Positions 45,884-54,270 of a stretch of DNA of 64,000 nt are shown in pieces. The notes beneath the pieces are model-generated. The model saw only the letters and a program-made list of their open reading frames with translations. It had not been told where the DNA came from and made no database searches. Source of the stretch: Chitinophaga caseinilytica (GTDB lineage Bacteria > Bacteroidota > Bacteroidia > Chitinophagales > Chitinophagaceae); contig NZ_CP150096.1 in the NCBI RefSeq assembly GCF_038396765.1, positions 5,129,001-5,193,000 on the forward strand. The letters are read 5' to 3'. Position numbers and translations under genes: made by a program. Each line of letters begins with the position of its first letter. Positions within the stretch are counted from its first letter, which is position 1.

Positions 45884-45925
45884 TTCATTTCAATTTTTCG
45901 CCATTTCGTTTCAATCCCTCGCCAT
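45884..45925. promoter_or_regulatory. Tandem 21-base direct repeat, likely response-regulator site
   Basis: Two directly adjacent 21-base units (45884-45904 and 45905-45925) agree at 17 of 21 positions, differing at position 4 and at positions 12-14. A period of 21 bases equals two helical turns, as expected for a dimeric AraC-type response regulator. The site lies 46 bases before the sensor kinase start and about 240 bases from the SusC start, in the 330-base divergent region (45642-45971). That region also holds a 10-base palindrome at 45820-45829 and a weak -7 box at 45941-45948, and no gene. Confidence 0.6.
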
Positions 45926-45971
45926 CCTCCCGGATATTTTTATATTTACGTAGCCTTATAATTCCACCACG

Positions 45972-48900
45972 TTGCAGTCGATCGTTTCCATACTGACTTT
46001 GCTATGCCTTTCCTTCGCTACGCCCGTAGCGGCGCAGCAATTCTATTTCAGGGATTACCAGGTGGAAGACGGCCTGTCCCACAACACCGTGTTCTGCGTG
46101 GTGCAAGACAAGCAGGGGTTCATCTGGGCGGGCACCAAAGACGGGCTCAACCGGTTCGACGGGCGAGAGTTCCGCGTGTTCCGTGAAAAGGCGGGAGACA
46201 GTACGGCCATCGGCGACAATTTTATTTTCTCTTTGTGTGTGGACGATAACGGCCAGTTGTACGTAGGTACCGGGAACGGACTGTTCCGATACCTCGCGGC
46301 CACGGAAAGCTTCGAACGGGCGCCGTCTCCGGCTGGCCAGGATGCGAACGCGCTCAGGGCAGACCGGCAGGGGAATATCTGGTTCGTGAGCTGGGGGCGC
46401 CCCTGGCGGTACGACCCCAACAAAAATATCTGTGCGCCCGTTTCGGGTAGCGGCGTTCCACCGGCTGTCAGCAATATCCATATCGCCAAAGATGGGAAAG
46501 TATGGTTCGCCACGCCAGGCGGAGACATCCGGCTGCTCGGCGACTCCCTGGGCCGGTGGGACGTATGGCATCATTCCCCCAAACCCCACACCCACCTCAT
46601 CACGCATCTGCATGCATTGCCAGACGGAAGATTGCTGGTAGGCACGGCCAACCAGGGCCTCAAACTCCTCGATCCCGCGAAAAATACGTATGAAGATATC
46701 ATCACCTGGTCAGACGGCGACGTGGGTGTCTATGTGCGGTACATCGCCCATCACGGCGGAGACGACTATTGGATCGCCACGGAATCGGGGATCTACATCG
46801 TCAACGTAACCTCCAAACATTGCATCAATCTGCGGAAGCAGTACAATAATCCGTACAGTCTTACCGACAATGCCATTTACTGCCTCCACAAAGACCGGGA
46901 AGGCGGCATGTGGGCGGGGAGCTATTTCGGGGGCATCAATTACTACCCAAAACAATACACGTATTTCGAAAAATACTGGCCAGACAATACCGCGCATACT
47001 CTCAGCGGCAACGCCGTCCGCGAAATATGCGAAGACATGTACGGGAACATCTGGGCGGGAACGGAAGACAATGGCGTGAACCGCGTGGATGTGAAAACCG
47101 GCCGCATCCGGCAGTACACGCCCCGCAACAACGGCAGCAAAGCCCTCTCCCACACCAATATCCACGGATTGTACGCAGACGGGAACCGCCTCTGGATCGG
47201 CACGCTGGACAACGGCGTGGATGTGATGGACATCCGGACGGGCAATACCGTCGCCCATTTCGCCGCCGGCCCCGAATCGTTTTCCAGCAACTTCATTTTG
47301 TATTTCTACCGCACGCGCGACGGCGATATGCTCGTAGGCACCGGCCGCGAACTGGCGCGCTACGACTCCGCGGCGGGGCGTTTCCGGAAAGTGGAAGAAG
47401 TGCCGGTCAGCAGCCAGCGCAGCATCGCCGAAGCGGCAGACGGAACGCTGTGGATGGCCACTTCCGACAACGGCGTGCAATGGTACCGCAAGCGGACCGG
47501 CGAGCATGGCGGATATCATCACGACCCGAAAGATTCGTTCTCCCTGGCCGGGAACAATGTCAATACCATTTTGATCGACCGGTCGCAGCGGATCTGGGCG
47601 GGCACGGAAGGACGGGGGATTTCGCGGCTGGACGGCAGCGGCCGCTGGCGGCATTATACCATGGCCGAAGGGCTCCCGAGCGATTACATTTTCCGGTTGC
47701 TGGAAGACCGCAGGGGCAGGATATGGGCCACCACATCGCGGGGGCTCGTGCAGCTGGAGCCGGAATCCGGCGCGGTGAAGATATTTACCACGAGCCATGG
47801 CCTGCTCAACAACCAGTTCAACTACAATTCCGGGTACCAGGATAAAGAAGGCAACATGTACATCGGCTCCGTAAAGGGCATGATCCGCTTCAATCCCGAT
47901 AAATTCCTGCCCGATACTTCCGCCGCGCCGGTGTATATTACGGGGATGGACGTGCGCAACATGACCATGGGGCCAGACGAAAAGCGGAACATCCATTATT
48001 CGAAGAAGATCACGCTGCCGTACGACAAAGCGAATTTCAACATCGCCTTCGCCGCGCTCAGCTTCACGGCGCCCGACCTTATTTCGTACGCTTACCGGAT
48101 GGAGGGGCTGGACAACGATTGGATATGGCTGAAAAACAACCGTACCGTATATTTCACCGATCTCAAACCGGGCCATTACACGTTTTACGTCACCACAACG
48201 GATGCGAACGGGAAGCGCCGCCCCGGCGCGGCGATGCTGCAGATCGAGATCACGCCGCCTTTCTGGGCCACGTCGTGGGCGTATTTGTTGTATGCCCTGG
48301 CGTTCGTTTCCACGGGTTATTACGCCATTGCGCGATACCACCGGCAGCAAACGTTCAAGCAGAAGCGGCGGATGGAAGCATTGCAGTTGAAGAAGGAAAA
48401 GGAACTGTACCAGGCGAAGGTGGACTTCCTCACCAACGTGGCCCACGAGATCAATACGCCGCTCACGCTCATCAAAGGGCCGCTGGAAGAGATCATGGAG
48501 CACCCGGGCGCGCTCGCCGAAAACAAGCATCACCTGGCCATTATGGAACGGAACACGAACCGGCTCGTCCAGCTCACGAACCAGCTGCTGGATTTCAGGC
48601 AGACCGAAGCATCGGGGTTCCGGCTGGATTTCGAACTGCTGGATTTGCGGAAGATTTTGCAGGATACGTACGATAACTTCCGCCTTCCCGCGCAGCAACG
48701 CAAACTCCAGTTCCATGTGGAATTGCCGGAAAACGAACTGAACGCCTGGGCCGACGAGGAAAGCGTCAACAAAATATTCAGCAACCTCTTCAGCAACGCC
48801 ATCAAATACGGGCAAACGAAGGTGGAAGCCAGGCTGGAAACCGCCGGCGGACAGGTGCGCCTGACCGTGGCCAACGACGGGCCGCTCATCCCGGAAGACA

Positions 48901-49094
48901 TGCGCGAGCGCATCTTTGCGCCCTTCGTGCGCCTGCGGGAAAACGAAAAACAGAAAGGCACGGGCATCGGGCTGAGCATCTGCCGGTCACTGACGGCGCT
49001 TCACAAGGGAGAATTGTACGTTACCGCCGAAAGCGGCCTCAATATTTTCACCTGGACCATCCCCGAAGGAGCGTCCATCAACCTGGTAAATTAA
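45972..49094 (+). CDS. Reg_prop sensor histidine kinase of a hybrid-type system (split from its regulator)
   Basis: The 1040-residue protein begins with TTG at 45972: an in-frame stop lies seven codons upstream and no ATG is available before the signal peptide (cleavage near V-A-A-Q). Fourteen or so Reg_prop repeats (about 25-690; D-x-x-G-x-I-W-A-G-T-x-x-G type) form two periplasmic propellers, followed by a Y_Y_Y domain (about 695-760), one transmembrane helix (about 763-785), a HisKA domain with H825 in N-V-A-H-E-I-N-T-P-L, and an ATPase domain ending in G-T-G-I-G-L-S-I. Unlike typical Bacteroidota hybrid two-component proteins it ends here; receiver and AraC domains are encoded by the next gene. 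Presumed sensor for the SusCD operon at 31213-45641. Confidence 0.93.
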   Translation: MQSIVSILTLLCLSFATPVAAQQFYFRDYQVEDGLSHNTVFCVVQDKQGFIWAGTKDGLNRFDGREFRVFREKAGDSTAIGDNFIFSLCVDDNGQLYVGTGNGLFRYLAATESFERAPSPAGQDANALRADRQGNIWFVSWGRPWRYDPNKNICAPVSGSGVPPAVSNIHIAKDGKVWFATPGGDIRLLGDSLGRWDVWHHSPKPHTHLITHLHALPDGRLLVGTANQGLKLLDPAKNTYEDIITWSDGDVGVYVRYIAHHGGDDYWIATESGIYIVNVTSKHCINLRKQYNNPYSLTDNAIYCLHKDREGGMWAGSYFGGINYYPKQYTYFEKYWPDNTAHTLSGNAVREICEDMYGNIWAGTEDNGVNRVDVKTGRIRQYTPRNNGSKALSHTNIHGLYADGNRLWIGTLDNGVDVMDIRTGNTVAHFAAGPESFSSNFILYFYRTRDGDMLVGTGRELARYDSAAGRFRKVEEVPVSSQRSIAEAADGTLWMATSDNGVQWYRKRTGEHGGYHHDPKDSFSLAGNNVNTILIDRSQRIWAGTEGRGISRLDGSGRWRHYTMAEGLPSDYIFRLLEDRRGRIWATTSRGLVQLEPESGAVKIFTTSHGLLNNQFNYNSGYQDKEGNMYIGSVKGMIRFNPDKFLPDTSAAPVYITGMDVRNMTMGPDEKRNIHYSKKITLPYDKANFNIAFAALSFTAPDLISYAYRMEGLDNDWIWLKNNRTVYFTDLKPGHYTFYVTTTDANGKRRPGAAMLQIEITPPFWATSWAYLLYALAFVSTGYYAIARYHRQQTFKQKRRMEALQLKKEKELYQAKVDFLTNVAHEINTPLTLIKGPLEEIMEHPGALAENKHHLAIMERNTNRLVQLTNQLLDFRQTEASGFRLDFELLDLRKILQDTYDNFRLPAQQRKLQFHVELPENELNAWADEESVNKIFSNLFSNAIKYGQTKVEARLETAGGQVRLTVANDGPLIPEDMRERIFAPFVRLRENEKQKGTGIGLSICRSLTALHKGELYVTAESGLNIFTWTIPEGASINLVN

Positions 49095-49099
49095 CACCT

Positions 49100-49873
49100 A
49101 TGCAACCTGTTATACTGCTGGCAGACGATAACGAAGAGATCCTGGACTTCGTTTCCTCCATCCTTCAACCCGAATACCAGGTCATCCGCACCGAAAACGG
49201 CCGCGATGCCGTAACGCTGCTGCACCAGGAAAACGTAGACCTCGTTATTTCCGACGTCATGATGCCGTTCATGGACGGTTTCGAGCTGTGCAAAACCATC
49301 AAGACCACGTTCGCCATCAGCCATATCCCCGTCATCCTCCTCACGGCCAAAAACACGCTGCGTTCCAAGATCGAAGGGCTGGAAACGGGGGCCGATGCGT
49401 ATATCGAAAAACCCTTTTCCACGGCTTTCCTCAAAGTCCAGATCGCCAACCTGCTCAGCAACCGCAATAAAATCCGCCAGTACTTCGCCAGCACGCCGCA
49501 GGCGCCCATCCAGGCGATGGCGCACACGAGCGAAGACGCGGCGTTCCTCCATTCCATCCACCAGTTCATTTTGCAGGAGCTGGAAAATACCGAGCTGGAC
49601 GTGGAGCACCTTTCCCGCCATGTGAACATGAGCCGGGTAAGCCTCTACCGCAAAATCAAGGCGATCTCCGACCTCACGCCCCACGAGCTCATCAATGTTA
49701 CCCGCCTCAAGAAAGCCGCGGAACTCCTCGCCTCCCGGAACCTCCGGATTTATGAAGTGGCCATGATGACCGGGTTCAAATCCCAAACCCATTTCGGCAA
49801 GAATTTCATCAAACAATTCGGCGTATCCCCCAGCCAATACGTGCAGCAACAACGCGGCATCACCGCGGAATGA
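49100..49873 (+). CDS. Response regulator with AraC-type DNA-binding domain
   Basis: The 257-residue protein has a receiver domain (about 1-120; acidic pocket D9, D10, phosphoacceptor D52 in V-I-S-D-V-M-M-P, and conserved K near residue 102 in Y-I-E-K-P-F) and an AraC-type helix-turn-helix domain (about 155-255; L-S-R-H-V-N-M-S-R-V-S-L-Y-R-K and M-T-G-F-K-S-Q-T-H-F-G-K-N-F). It begins 5 bases after the kinase stop, in a different frame. The two make a phosphorelay unit equivalent to a one-piece hybrid two-component regulator. The 21-base tandem repeat at 45884 is a plausible target. Confidence 0.93.
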   Translation: MQPVILLADDNEEILDFVSSILQPEYQVIRTENGRDAVTLLHQENVDLVISDVMMPFMDGFELCKTIKTTFAISHIPVILLTAKNTLRSKIEGLETGADAYIEKPFSTAFLKVQIANLLSNRNKIRQYFASTPQAPIQAMAHTSEDAAFLHSIHQFILQELENTELDVEHLSRHVNMSRVSLYRKIKAISDLTPHELINVTRLKKAAELLASRNLRIYEVAMMTGFKSQTHFGKNFIKQFGVSPSQYVQQQRGITAE

Positions 49874-49917
49874 TCATCCTTTTTCAGCTATTATTTATTG
49901 TTTTTCGATAAATTTAT

Positions 49918-49948
49918 TTTGATTTTCGAGAAACACGGTTTAGCTTTG
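49918..49948 (+). promoter_or_regulatory. Sigma-A type promoter of the DUF2975 gene
   Basis: TTTG at 49918-49921 and TAGCTTTG at 49941-49948 are separated by exactly 19 bases, a full match to the Bacteroidota housekeeping consensus TTTG-N19-TAnnTTTG. The start codon at 49971 is 22 bases downstream. Confidence 0.85.
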
Positions 49949-49970
49949 TCCTAACAAAAAAGAATTACCG

Positions 49971-50600
49971 ATGCAAGGACAAAGAACTTTTACCGCCGTC
50001 AGGGCTTTTGTCAACGTCATCTATTATGCAGTGGCGCTGCTGGCGCTCGTTGTCGTGATATTAAAATCCATGGCGTTCGTGATGGGCAGTAGTGAACTGA
50101 CAGATACCACCCGGCAATTGACCGTCAATTTCGACGTGAAGGCGTTCCCTCCCAAAGACACCCTGCCTCCCCAACTCATTTACGGCAGTTTGAAAAATGC
50201 GGCACTGGAGAAAAAGCAGGATATGTTTACGCTCCGCACCACTGCCCGTTCCCCATTGGGCATTTACAGTTTCATCATCACGGTACTGGGCGCCATCGCG
50301 GTGGTGACGGGCATGGGATGGTTGCGGAAGATTTTCAGGGATACTTCGGAGAAAGTGCCTTTCCTGGCCATCAACGCCATTCGCATCCGCAATATCGGGC
50401 TGCTGCTCATTGCGGCAGACGCGGCGCGCCTGATCGGGTATTTTATATTCAACAGGATGACGAATCCCTATTTCACGCCTTATTTCCAGCAGTTGGTGGA
50501 CGTGGGGAACAGCTTCTGGATGGGCCTGTTATTGCTGGCGCTCGCCGTGGTGTATAAACGCGGTGTGGAAATTTATCAGGAAAACCAGTTAACGATCTAA
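49971..50600 (+). CDS. DUF2975 family membrane protein
   Basis: The 209-residue protein shows four hydrophobic segments (about 18-38, 92-112, 138-158 and 178-196) with a periplasmic loop between the first two. The composition and the pairing with a small helix-turn-helix gene 2 bases downstream match the DUF2975/HTH two-gene modules known from many bacteria (YoaS/YozG type). Function is not established; the regulator may control the membrane protein. It has its own strong promoter. Confidence 0.82.
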   Translation: MQGQRTFTAVRAFVNVIYYAVALLALVVVILKSMAFVMGSSELTDTTRQLTVNFDVKAFPPKDTLPPQLIYGSLKNAALEKKQDMFTLRTTARSPLGIYSFIITVLGAIAVVTGMGWLRKIFRDTSEKVPFLAINAIRIRNIGLLLIAADAARLIGYFIFNRMTNPYFTPYFQQLVDVGNSFWMGLLLLALAVVYKRGVEIYQENQLTI

Positions 50601-50602
50601 GT

Positions 50603-50827
50603 ATGCCTATCATCGTCAATCTAGATGTCATGCTCGCCAAGCGAAAGATGCAGCTGACGGAGCTTTCGGACCGGATGGGCATTACCCTCTCCAATCTGTC
50701 CATTCTAAAAACCGGAAAGGCGAAAGCCATCCGGTTCTCTTCTTTGGAAATGATATGTGAAATATTGCAATGCCAGCCGGGCGACATACTCGAGTACGTG
50801 CCCGACCGGCCCGATAAAAAAGTTTAA
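50603..50827 (+). CDS. Small XRE/Cro-type transcriptional regulator
   Basis: This 74-residue protein is a single helix-turn-helix domain of the Cro/C1 type (M-P-I-I-V-N-L-D-V-M-L-A-K-R-K-M start, L-S-D-R-M-G-I-T-L-S-N-L-S-I-L-K recognition region, and the typical C-Q-P-G-D-I-L-E-Y end). It lies 2 bases after DUF2975 and probably autoregulates the pair. Its stop codon overlaps that of the convergent gene at 50824 by four bases. Confidence 0.9.
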   Translation: MPIIVNLDVMLAKRKMQLTELSDRMGITLSNLSILKTGKAKAIRFSSLEMICEILQCQPGDILEYVPDRPDKKV

Positions 50828-51774
50828 GGCTTCGCCATGGCTTTGCGGAGCATGTCCACGCTTTTGCGGACGCCCGTTTCAGCGGCTTCCTTGCCTTCGA
50901 ATTCGATGGAGATATAGCCTTTGTAATTCGCTTCGCGGAAGATTTTTATGATGCGCTCGTAATCGAGATCCAGCGTGTACCATTCGCCACCGCCGTAGTA
51001 GGTTTTGGCCTGCACGAAATCCGCATGGGGCGCTACCATTTTCAGTTTGTCGTACGGGTTTTCGAGGAAGTTGCCGGTATCGAGCAACAATCCCATCCAC
51101 GGCGAATCGATGGCTTTGCGGATGCGCAGCAATCCTTCGGGCGAAGACGTGAGGCCCCAGTGGTTCTCGATCGCCAGCATCACGCCGCATTCCGCCGCTT
51201 TGGCGAGGCATTGCTGAATACTGTCGATACACCATTTGAACGCATCGTCTTCGGTATATCCGGGAATGGCGGGCTCCACGCCTCGGGCGGCCATGAGATC
51301 GTCGAACGATTTGATGGTGCCCCATCGCCCGGAGTTCAGGCGGATGCAGGGAATGCCCATTTTATAGGCCAGCTCGATGCATTTGATGGTATGGTCGATA
51401 TCTTTTTGCCGCTCGGCTGCGTCGGGCGACACGAAATCCTGGTGGATCGACAGCGAAACGAGGTCTACACCGTTGCGGAACGCATGGCGTTTCAGCTTTT
51501 GCAGATAGGCGTTGTCTTCGCTTTCCATCTGGCGGTGGAGGATGTCGACCCCTTCCACATCGAGCGCGGCGGCTTCGTCGATCACTTTTTCGATGGGCAC
51601 TTTCGGTGTTTTGAAATGCCAGTAGGAGTAGGTGGAAATCGCCAGTTTGAAGGGATTTACGCGAGCAGCGGGGCTCGTGGCGGCCGCTATGGCCGATCCT
51701 GCGGGGATGCCCAGCAGCGCGGCGCTGCCCAGGCCGTTCCGCATGAATTCGCGACGGGAGATAGACATATTCAC
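50824..51774 (-). CDS. Tat-exported sugar isomerase/epimerase-like TIM-barrel protein
   Basis: The 316-residue protein has a twin-arginine signal (S-R-R-E-F-M at residues 6-11) followed by a hydrophobic stretch, then a xylose-isomerase-like TIM barrel. Probable metal ligands are E203 in A-I-E-N-H-W, D232 in L-L-D-T-G-N-F, Q255 in F-V-Q-A-K and E291 in I-E-F-E. It is therefore a periplasmic relative of sugar isomerases and epimerases such as hydroxypyruvate isomerase. The enzyme is not adjacent to a SusCD locus. Its stop overlaps the stop of the convergent regulator gene by four bases. Substrate unknown. Confidence 0.87.
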   Translation of the reverse strand: MNMSISRREFMRNGLGSAALLGIPAGSAIAAATSPAARVNPFKLAISTYSYWHFKTPKVPIEKVIDEAAALDVEGVDILHRQMESEDNAYLQKLKRHAFRNGVDLVSLSIHQDFVSPDAAERQKDIDHTIKCIELAYKMGIPCIRLNSGRWGTIKSFDDLMAARGVEPAIPGYTEDDAFKWCIDSIQQCLAKAAECGVMLAIENHWGLTSSPEGLLRIRKAIDSPWMGLLLDTGNFLENPYDKLKMVAPHADFVQAKTYYGGGEWYTLDLDYERIIKIFREANYKGYISIEFEGKEAAETGVRKSVDMLRKAMAKP

Positions 51775-51817
51775 TGTTATTTAAAGGGTTCCCTTCAAAA
51801 TACACAAAATCTTCCAC

Positions 51818-51838
51818 GCCGCTTGCGGCATTTTTTTT
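51818..51838 (+). other. Short hairpin plus T8 run just before the HD gene
   Basis: A 5-bp stem (51818-51822 with 51825-51829) is followed by one A and eight T, ending 15 bases before the ATG at 51853. It looks like a weak terminator or attenuator, but the stem is short and it may only be an AT-rich promoter tract in the 78-base divergent region. Confidence 0.3.
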
Positions 51839-51852
51839 GCTGATAAACTGGT

Positions 51853-52413
51853 ATGGACGTCATCCTCCACGAAATCGAAAAATTTACCGACCAGGCGCAC
51901 GGCAGTCAAACCCGGAAATACTCGCCAGACCGATACATCGTGCATCCCATGCGCGTCATGCGGATATGTGAAGGCTATACGCAGGCAACTCCCGTGCTCG
52001 CCGCCGCCATCCTGCACGATGTGCTGGAAGATACGCCCATCCACAAAAACGAGCTGGCGCGCTTCCTGCACGGCATCATGGCCCCGCGCGAAGCCGAGCG
52101 CACGATGCACCTGGTCGTGGAATTGACGGACGTGTTCACCAAACAAGCCTACCCCACCTGGAACCGCCGCAAGCGCAAGGCCGCCGAAGCGAAGCGCATC
52201 GCTGCAAACAGCCCGGAAGCGCAAACCATCAAATATGCCGATATCCTCGACAATTGCATGGGCATTTCCGGCCACGACGCCGAATTCGCTCCCGTTTTCC
52301 TCCACGAATGCCGGCAATTGCTCAACATGATGGACAAAGGCGACGCCGCGCTCAAAAAGCGCACGGAATCCGTGATCGCGGAAGAACTGAACGCATTGTC
52401 CCAAAAACGCTAA
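51853..52413 (+). CDS. Small HD-domain phosphohydrolase (RelA/SpoT hydrolase-like)
   Basis: This 186-residue protein is a stand-alone HD domain close to the hydrolase domain of RelA/SpoT: H31 in Y-I-V-H-P, H55-D56 in I-L-H-D-V-L-E-D-T with E59-D60, and D130 in K-Y-A-D-I-L-D-N, which corresponds to the K-L-A-D-x-x-H-N motif. A synthetase domain is absent. It may hydrolyse (p)ppGpp or another nucleotide as a small alarmone hydrolase. Cytoplasmic. It ends convergently with the serine hydrolase gene, the two stop codons overlapping by four bases. Confidence 0.85.
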   Translation: MDVILHEIEKFTDQAHGSQTRKYSPDRYIVHPMRVMRICEGYTQATPVLAAAILHDVLEDTPIHKNELARFLHGIMAPREAERTMHLVVELTDVFTKQAYPTWNRRKRKAAEAKRIAANSPEAQTIKYADILDNCMGISGHDAEFAPVFLHECRQLLNMMDKGDAALKKRTESVIAEELNALSQKR

Positions 52414-53567
52414 TCCACAAAACTTTCCAGGAACGCCCGCGCGAAATCGGAGGCCTCCACCTTGTTGGCCAGGTTCTTTTTGAAAGGAACGCGCCTGGCC
52501 GGGAGGAATTTCGCGGGTTGCACGATGTGGTAAAACGGACGGGAAACGTCCTGCGAATTGCCGAGAATAATGAAGGTGAGCTTGCGGCCCGGCACCATGA
52601 GGAACAGGGCCGAATACCCGTACCACCAACCAGTATGCCACACCACTTTTTCCCCTTTGTATTTCGTTGTAAACCAGCCTTGTCCGTATTGGATGGACTT
52701 CCCTTTCGGGGTCACGAACGGCGTCCACATCGTGTCCCACTGCGCCGGGGTGAGGAACTGCCGTTCGTCTATCGCCACGGCGTACCTGGCGAGATCGGCC
52801 ACATTGCTCACCAATCCCGCCGCCGGCCCGAAACCGTAATGGAAGTTGACCACCTTTACCAGTTTGCGTTCCTTTTTGTTCCAGTCGTACGGTACGGCCA
52901 TGGTGCTGATGAACGCCGCGCTATCGAGCCCAGCCAGCCGGAAACTGGCGGGATCGTCGGGGCTCGGGGCGGTTTGCGACATACCCAACGGCCGGATGAT
53001 CCTTTCCATGAGCAATTCCCCGAACGGCCGGCCAGACGCCTGTTCGATCGGCAATCTCAACTGGTTGTACCAGCCGCCGTTGTAGATAAATTTCCGCCCG
53101 GGCCTGAAGCCGTTGAAATCGTTGCCCGCGGCGGTATGGGTGAGCAAATGCTTCAGTTTGATGCGGGGATCGCTGCCCCAGCGCGCGCCGAGCTGAATGC
53201 CATATTTATTGATGGGATCGTTGATGGACAATTTGCCTTCGTACGCCAGTTGCATGAGGATCACCGCACCGAAGGTCTTCGTCACGGACGCCACCTGGTA
53301 ATTGGTGTGCTCATCTGGCACGATGCCCCTGTCGATATCGGCGAAACCGAAGCCCTGGCTCCAGGCGAGCCTTCCGTTGGCCACAATGCCCACGCTGAGA
53401 CCGGGGATGTGGTACCGCGTTCTGTACTGTTCGATTTTTTGGCGGAAGGAGGTCATGAATGCGGAATCCCCCAGGCGGGAAAGCCGGTCGTTGGCAGGCT
53501 GCTGTCCCGCCGCCGCGAGGGCGACGAAGAACAGCAACTGGATAGTCAGGATGGAACTGCGGAGCAT
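52410..53567 (-). CDS. Serine hydrolase of the beta-lactamase/penicillin-binding family
   Basis: I chose the ATG at 53567, which gives an immediate signal peptide (385 residues); a second ATG at 53609 would add 14 residues. The class C beta-lactamase-like fold shows the S-x-x-K motif at S94 to K97 (A-S-V-T-K-T), a loose tyrosine motif (F-I-Y-N-G-G-W-Y) and H-T-G in V-V-W-H-T-G-W-W. Such proteins are D-aminopeptidases, esterases or carboxypeptidases as often as beta-lactamases, so no resistance role is claimed. A run of inverted GATTTG repeats lies just upstream (53618-53659). Confidence 0.88.
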   Translation of the reverse strand: MLRSSILTIQLLFFVALAAAGQQPANDRLSRLGDSAFMTSFRQKIEQYRTRYHIPGLSVGIVANGRLAWSQGFGFADIDRGIVPDEHTNYQVASVTKTFGAVILMQLAYEGKLSINDPINKYGIQLGARWGSDPRIKLKHLLTHTAAGNDFNGFRPGRKFIYNGGWYNQLRLPIEQASGRPFGELLMERIIRPLGMSQTAPSPDDPASFRLAGLDSAAFISTMAVPYDWNKKERKLVKVVNFHYGFGPAAGLVSNVADLARYAVAIDERQFLTPAQWDTMWTPFVTPKGKSIQYGQGWFTTKYKGEKVVWHTGWWYGYSALFLMVPGRKLTFIILGNSQDVSRPFYHIVQPAKFLPARRVPFKKNLANKVEASDFARAFLESFVD

Positions 53568-53617
53568 ACGGTCAATCTTTTTTGACGCAAACATCCGTAT
53601 CCACCGCATGAATAACT

Positions 53618-53659
53618 ACTCAAATCGCGATTTGATCGTTCAATTTGCGGGATTTGAGT
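53618..53659. repeat. Cluster of GATTTG-type inverted repeats
   Basis: ACTCAAATC at 53618-53626 and GATTTGAGT at 53651-53659 are exact reverse complements, and 53621-53634 is itself a perfect 14-base palindrome. The cluster lies between the SRPBCC stop (53676) and the serine hydrolase start on the same strand. It may be an operator of the serine hydrolase gene, or part of the SRPBCC 3' end. No T-run follows it, so a classic terminator is less likely. Confidence 0.55.
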
Positions 53660-53675
53660 TTAAATAGTATGCAGA

Positions 53676-54122
53676 TCAGTTCTTTTCGGAAATTTCCTTC
53701 ACCGCGGCCAAGGCCTTGGGCCACATGCCGGCGAACATTTCAGCGTATTCGCTTTTATCGTCGATGTCCATTTCGATGAGCAGGCGCGTGCCACCGTCGA
53801 TATCCTGCAGCCGGTAGTTTTCATGTGCGCCGTTCCATTGCTGTACTTCGGGGCTCGTGGTGTCTTCCACGCCGCCCATGATGGTGCCGAGGTGCTCGAT
53901 AGACATGAATTCGTTGGGGATGTTCTCCGCGATCCGGGAAACCATGCCATCGCCGTTACCGTCGGTGAACAGGGCGCGGCTGCCTTTTTTCCAGTCGGTC
54001 GTCACCTGGGAGTTTTCGTTGAAGGCTTTGGTCCATTGCGGATAGGTTTCAACGCCGAACAGCGTTTCCCATACTTTTTCGCGGGGCGCATGGATGTCGA
54101 TCTGGTGTGTTTGCTTGTTCAT
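53676..54122 (-). CDS. SRPBCC/AHSA1 family protein
   Basis: The start is the ATG at 54122, giving 148 residues; the longer frame adds a hydrophobic N-terminus from another ATG at 54236 that is not typical of the family. The protein has the START/Bet v 1-like fold of SRPBCC proteins: D-I-H-A-P-R-E-K-V-W-E-T-L-F near residue 10, Y-P-Q-W-T-K-A-F, and a C-terminal amphipathic helix (W-P-K-A-L-A-A-V-K-E-I). These proteins bind hydrophobic ligands in a deep cavity; the ligand is unknown. The 287 bases from 54123 to 54409 before the desaturase hold only the leader described below. Confidence 0.87.
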   Translation of the reverse strand: MNKQTHQIDIHAPREKVWETLFGVETYPQWTKAFNENSQVTTDWKKGSRALFTDGNGDGMVSRIAENIPNEFMSIEHLGTIMGGVEDTTSPEVQQWNGAHENYRLQDIDGGTRLLIEMDIDDKSEYAEMFAGMWPKALAAVKEISEKN

Positions 54123-54270
54123 GACTTTGGATTTTTTTGGGTGAATGGATACTGGATTCAGCACAACAAAGATGCCGAACAAGATCAAAACTGCCGCGGT
54201 GCGCTTACGACAAAAAAGGGGGGATTTTCGCCACAAGCGGGGATTGTGCTTTTCTTAACATAAAAAAACC

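Noticed and set aside
45972..49873. Single fused hybrid two-component gene with sequencing error
   Set aside because: The kinase ends with a normal stop after a complete ATPase domain, and the regulator has its own ATG and full receiver domain, so two genes are more likely than a broken one.
52410..53567. Antibiotic-degrading beta-lactamase
   Set aside because: The fold is right but the tyrosine motif is atypical, and most relatives are peptidases or esterases.
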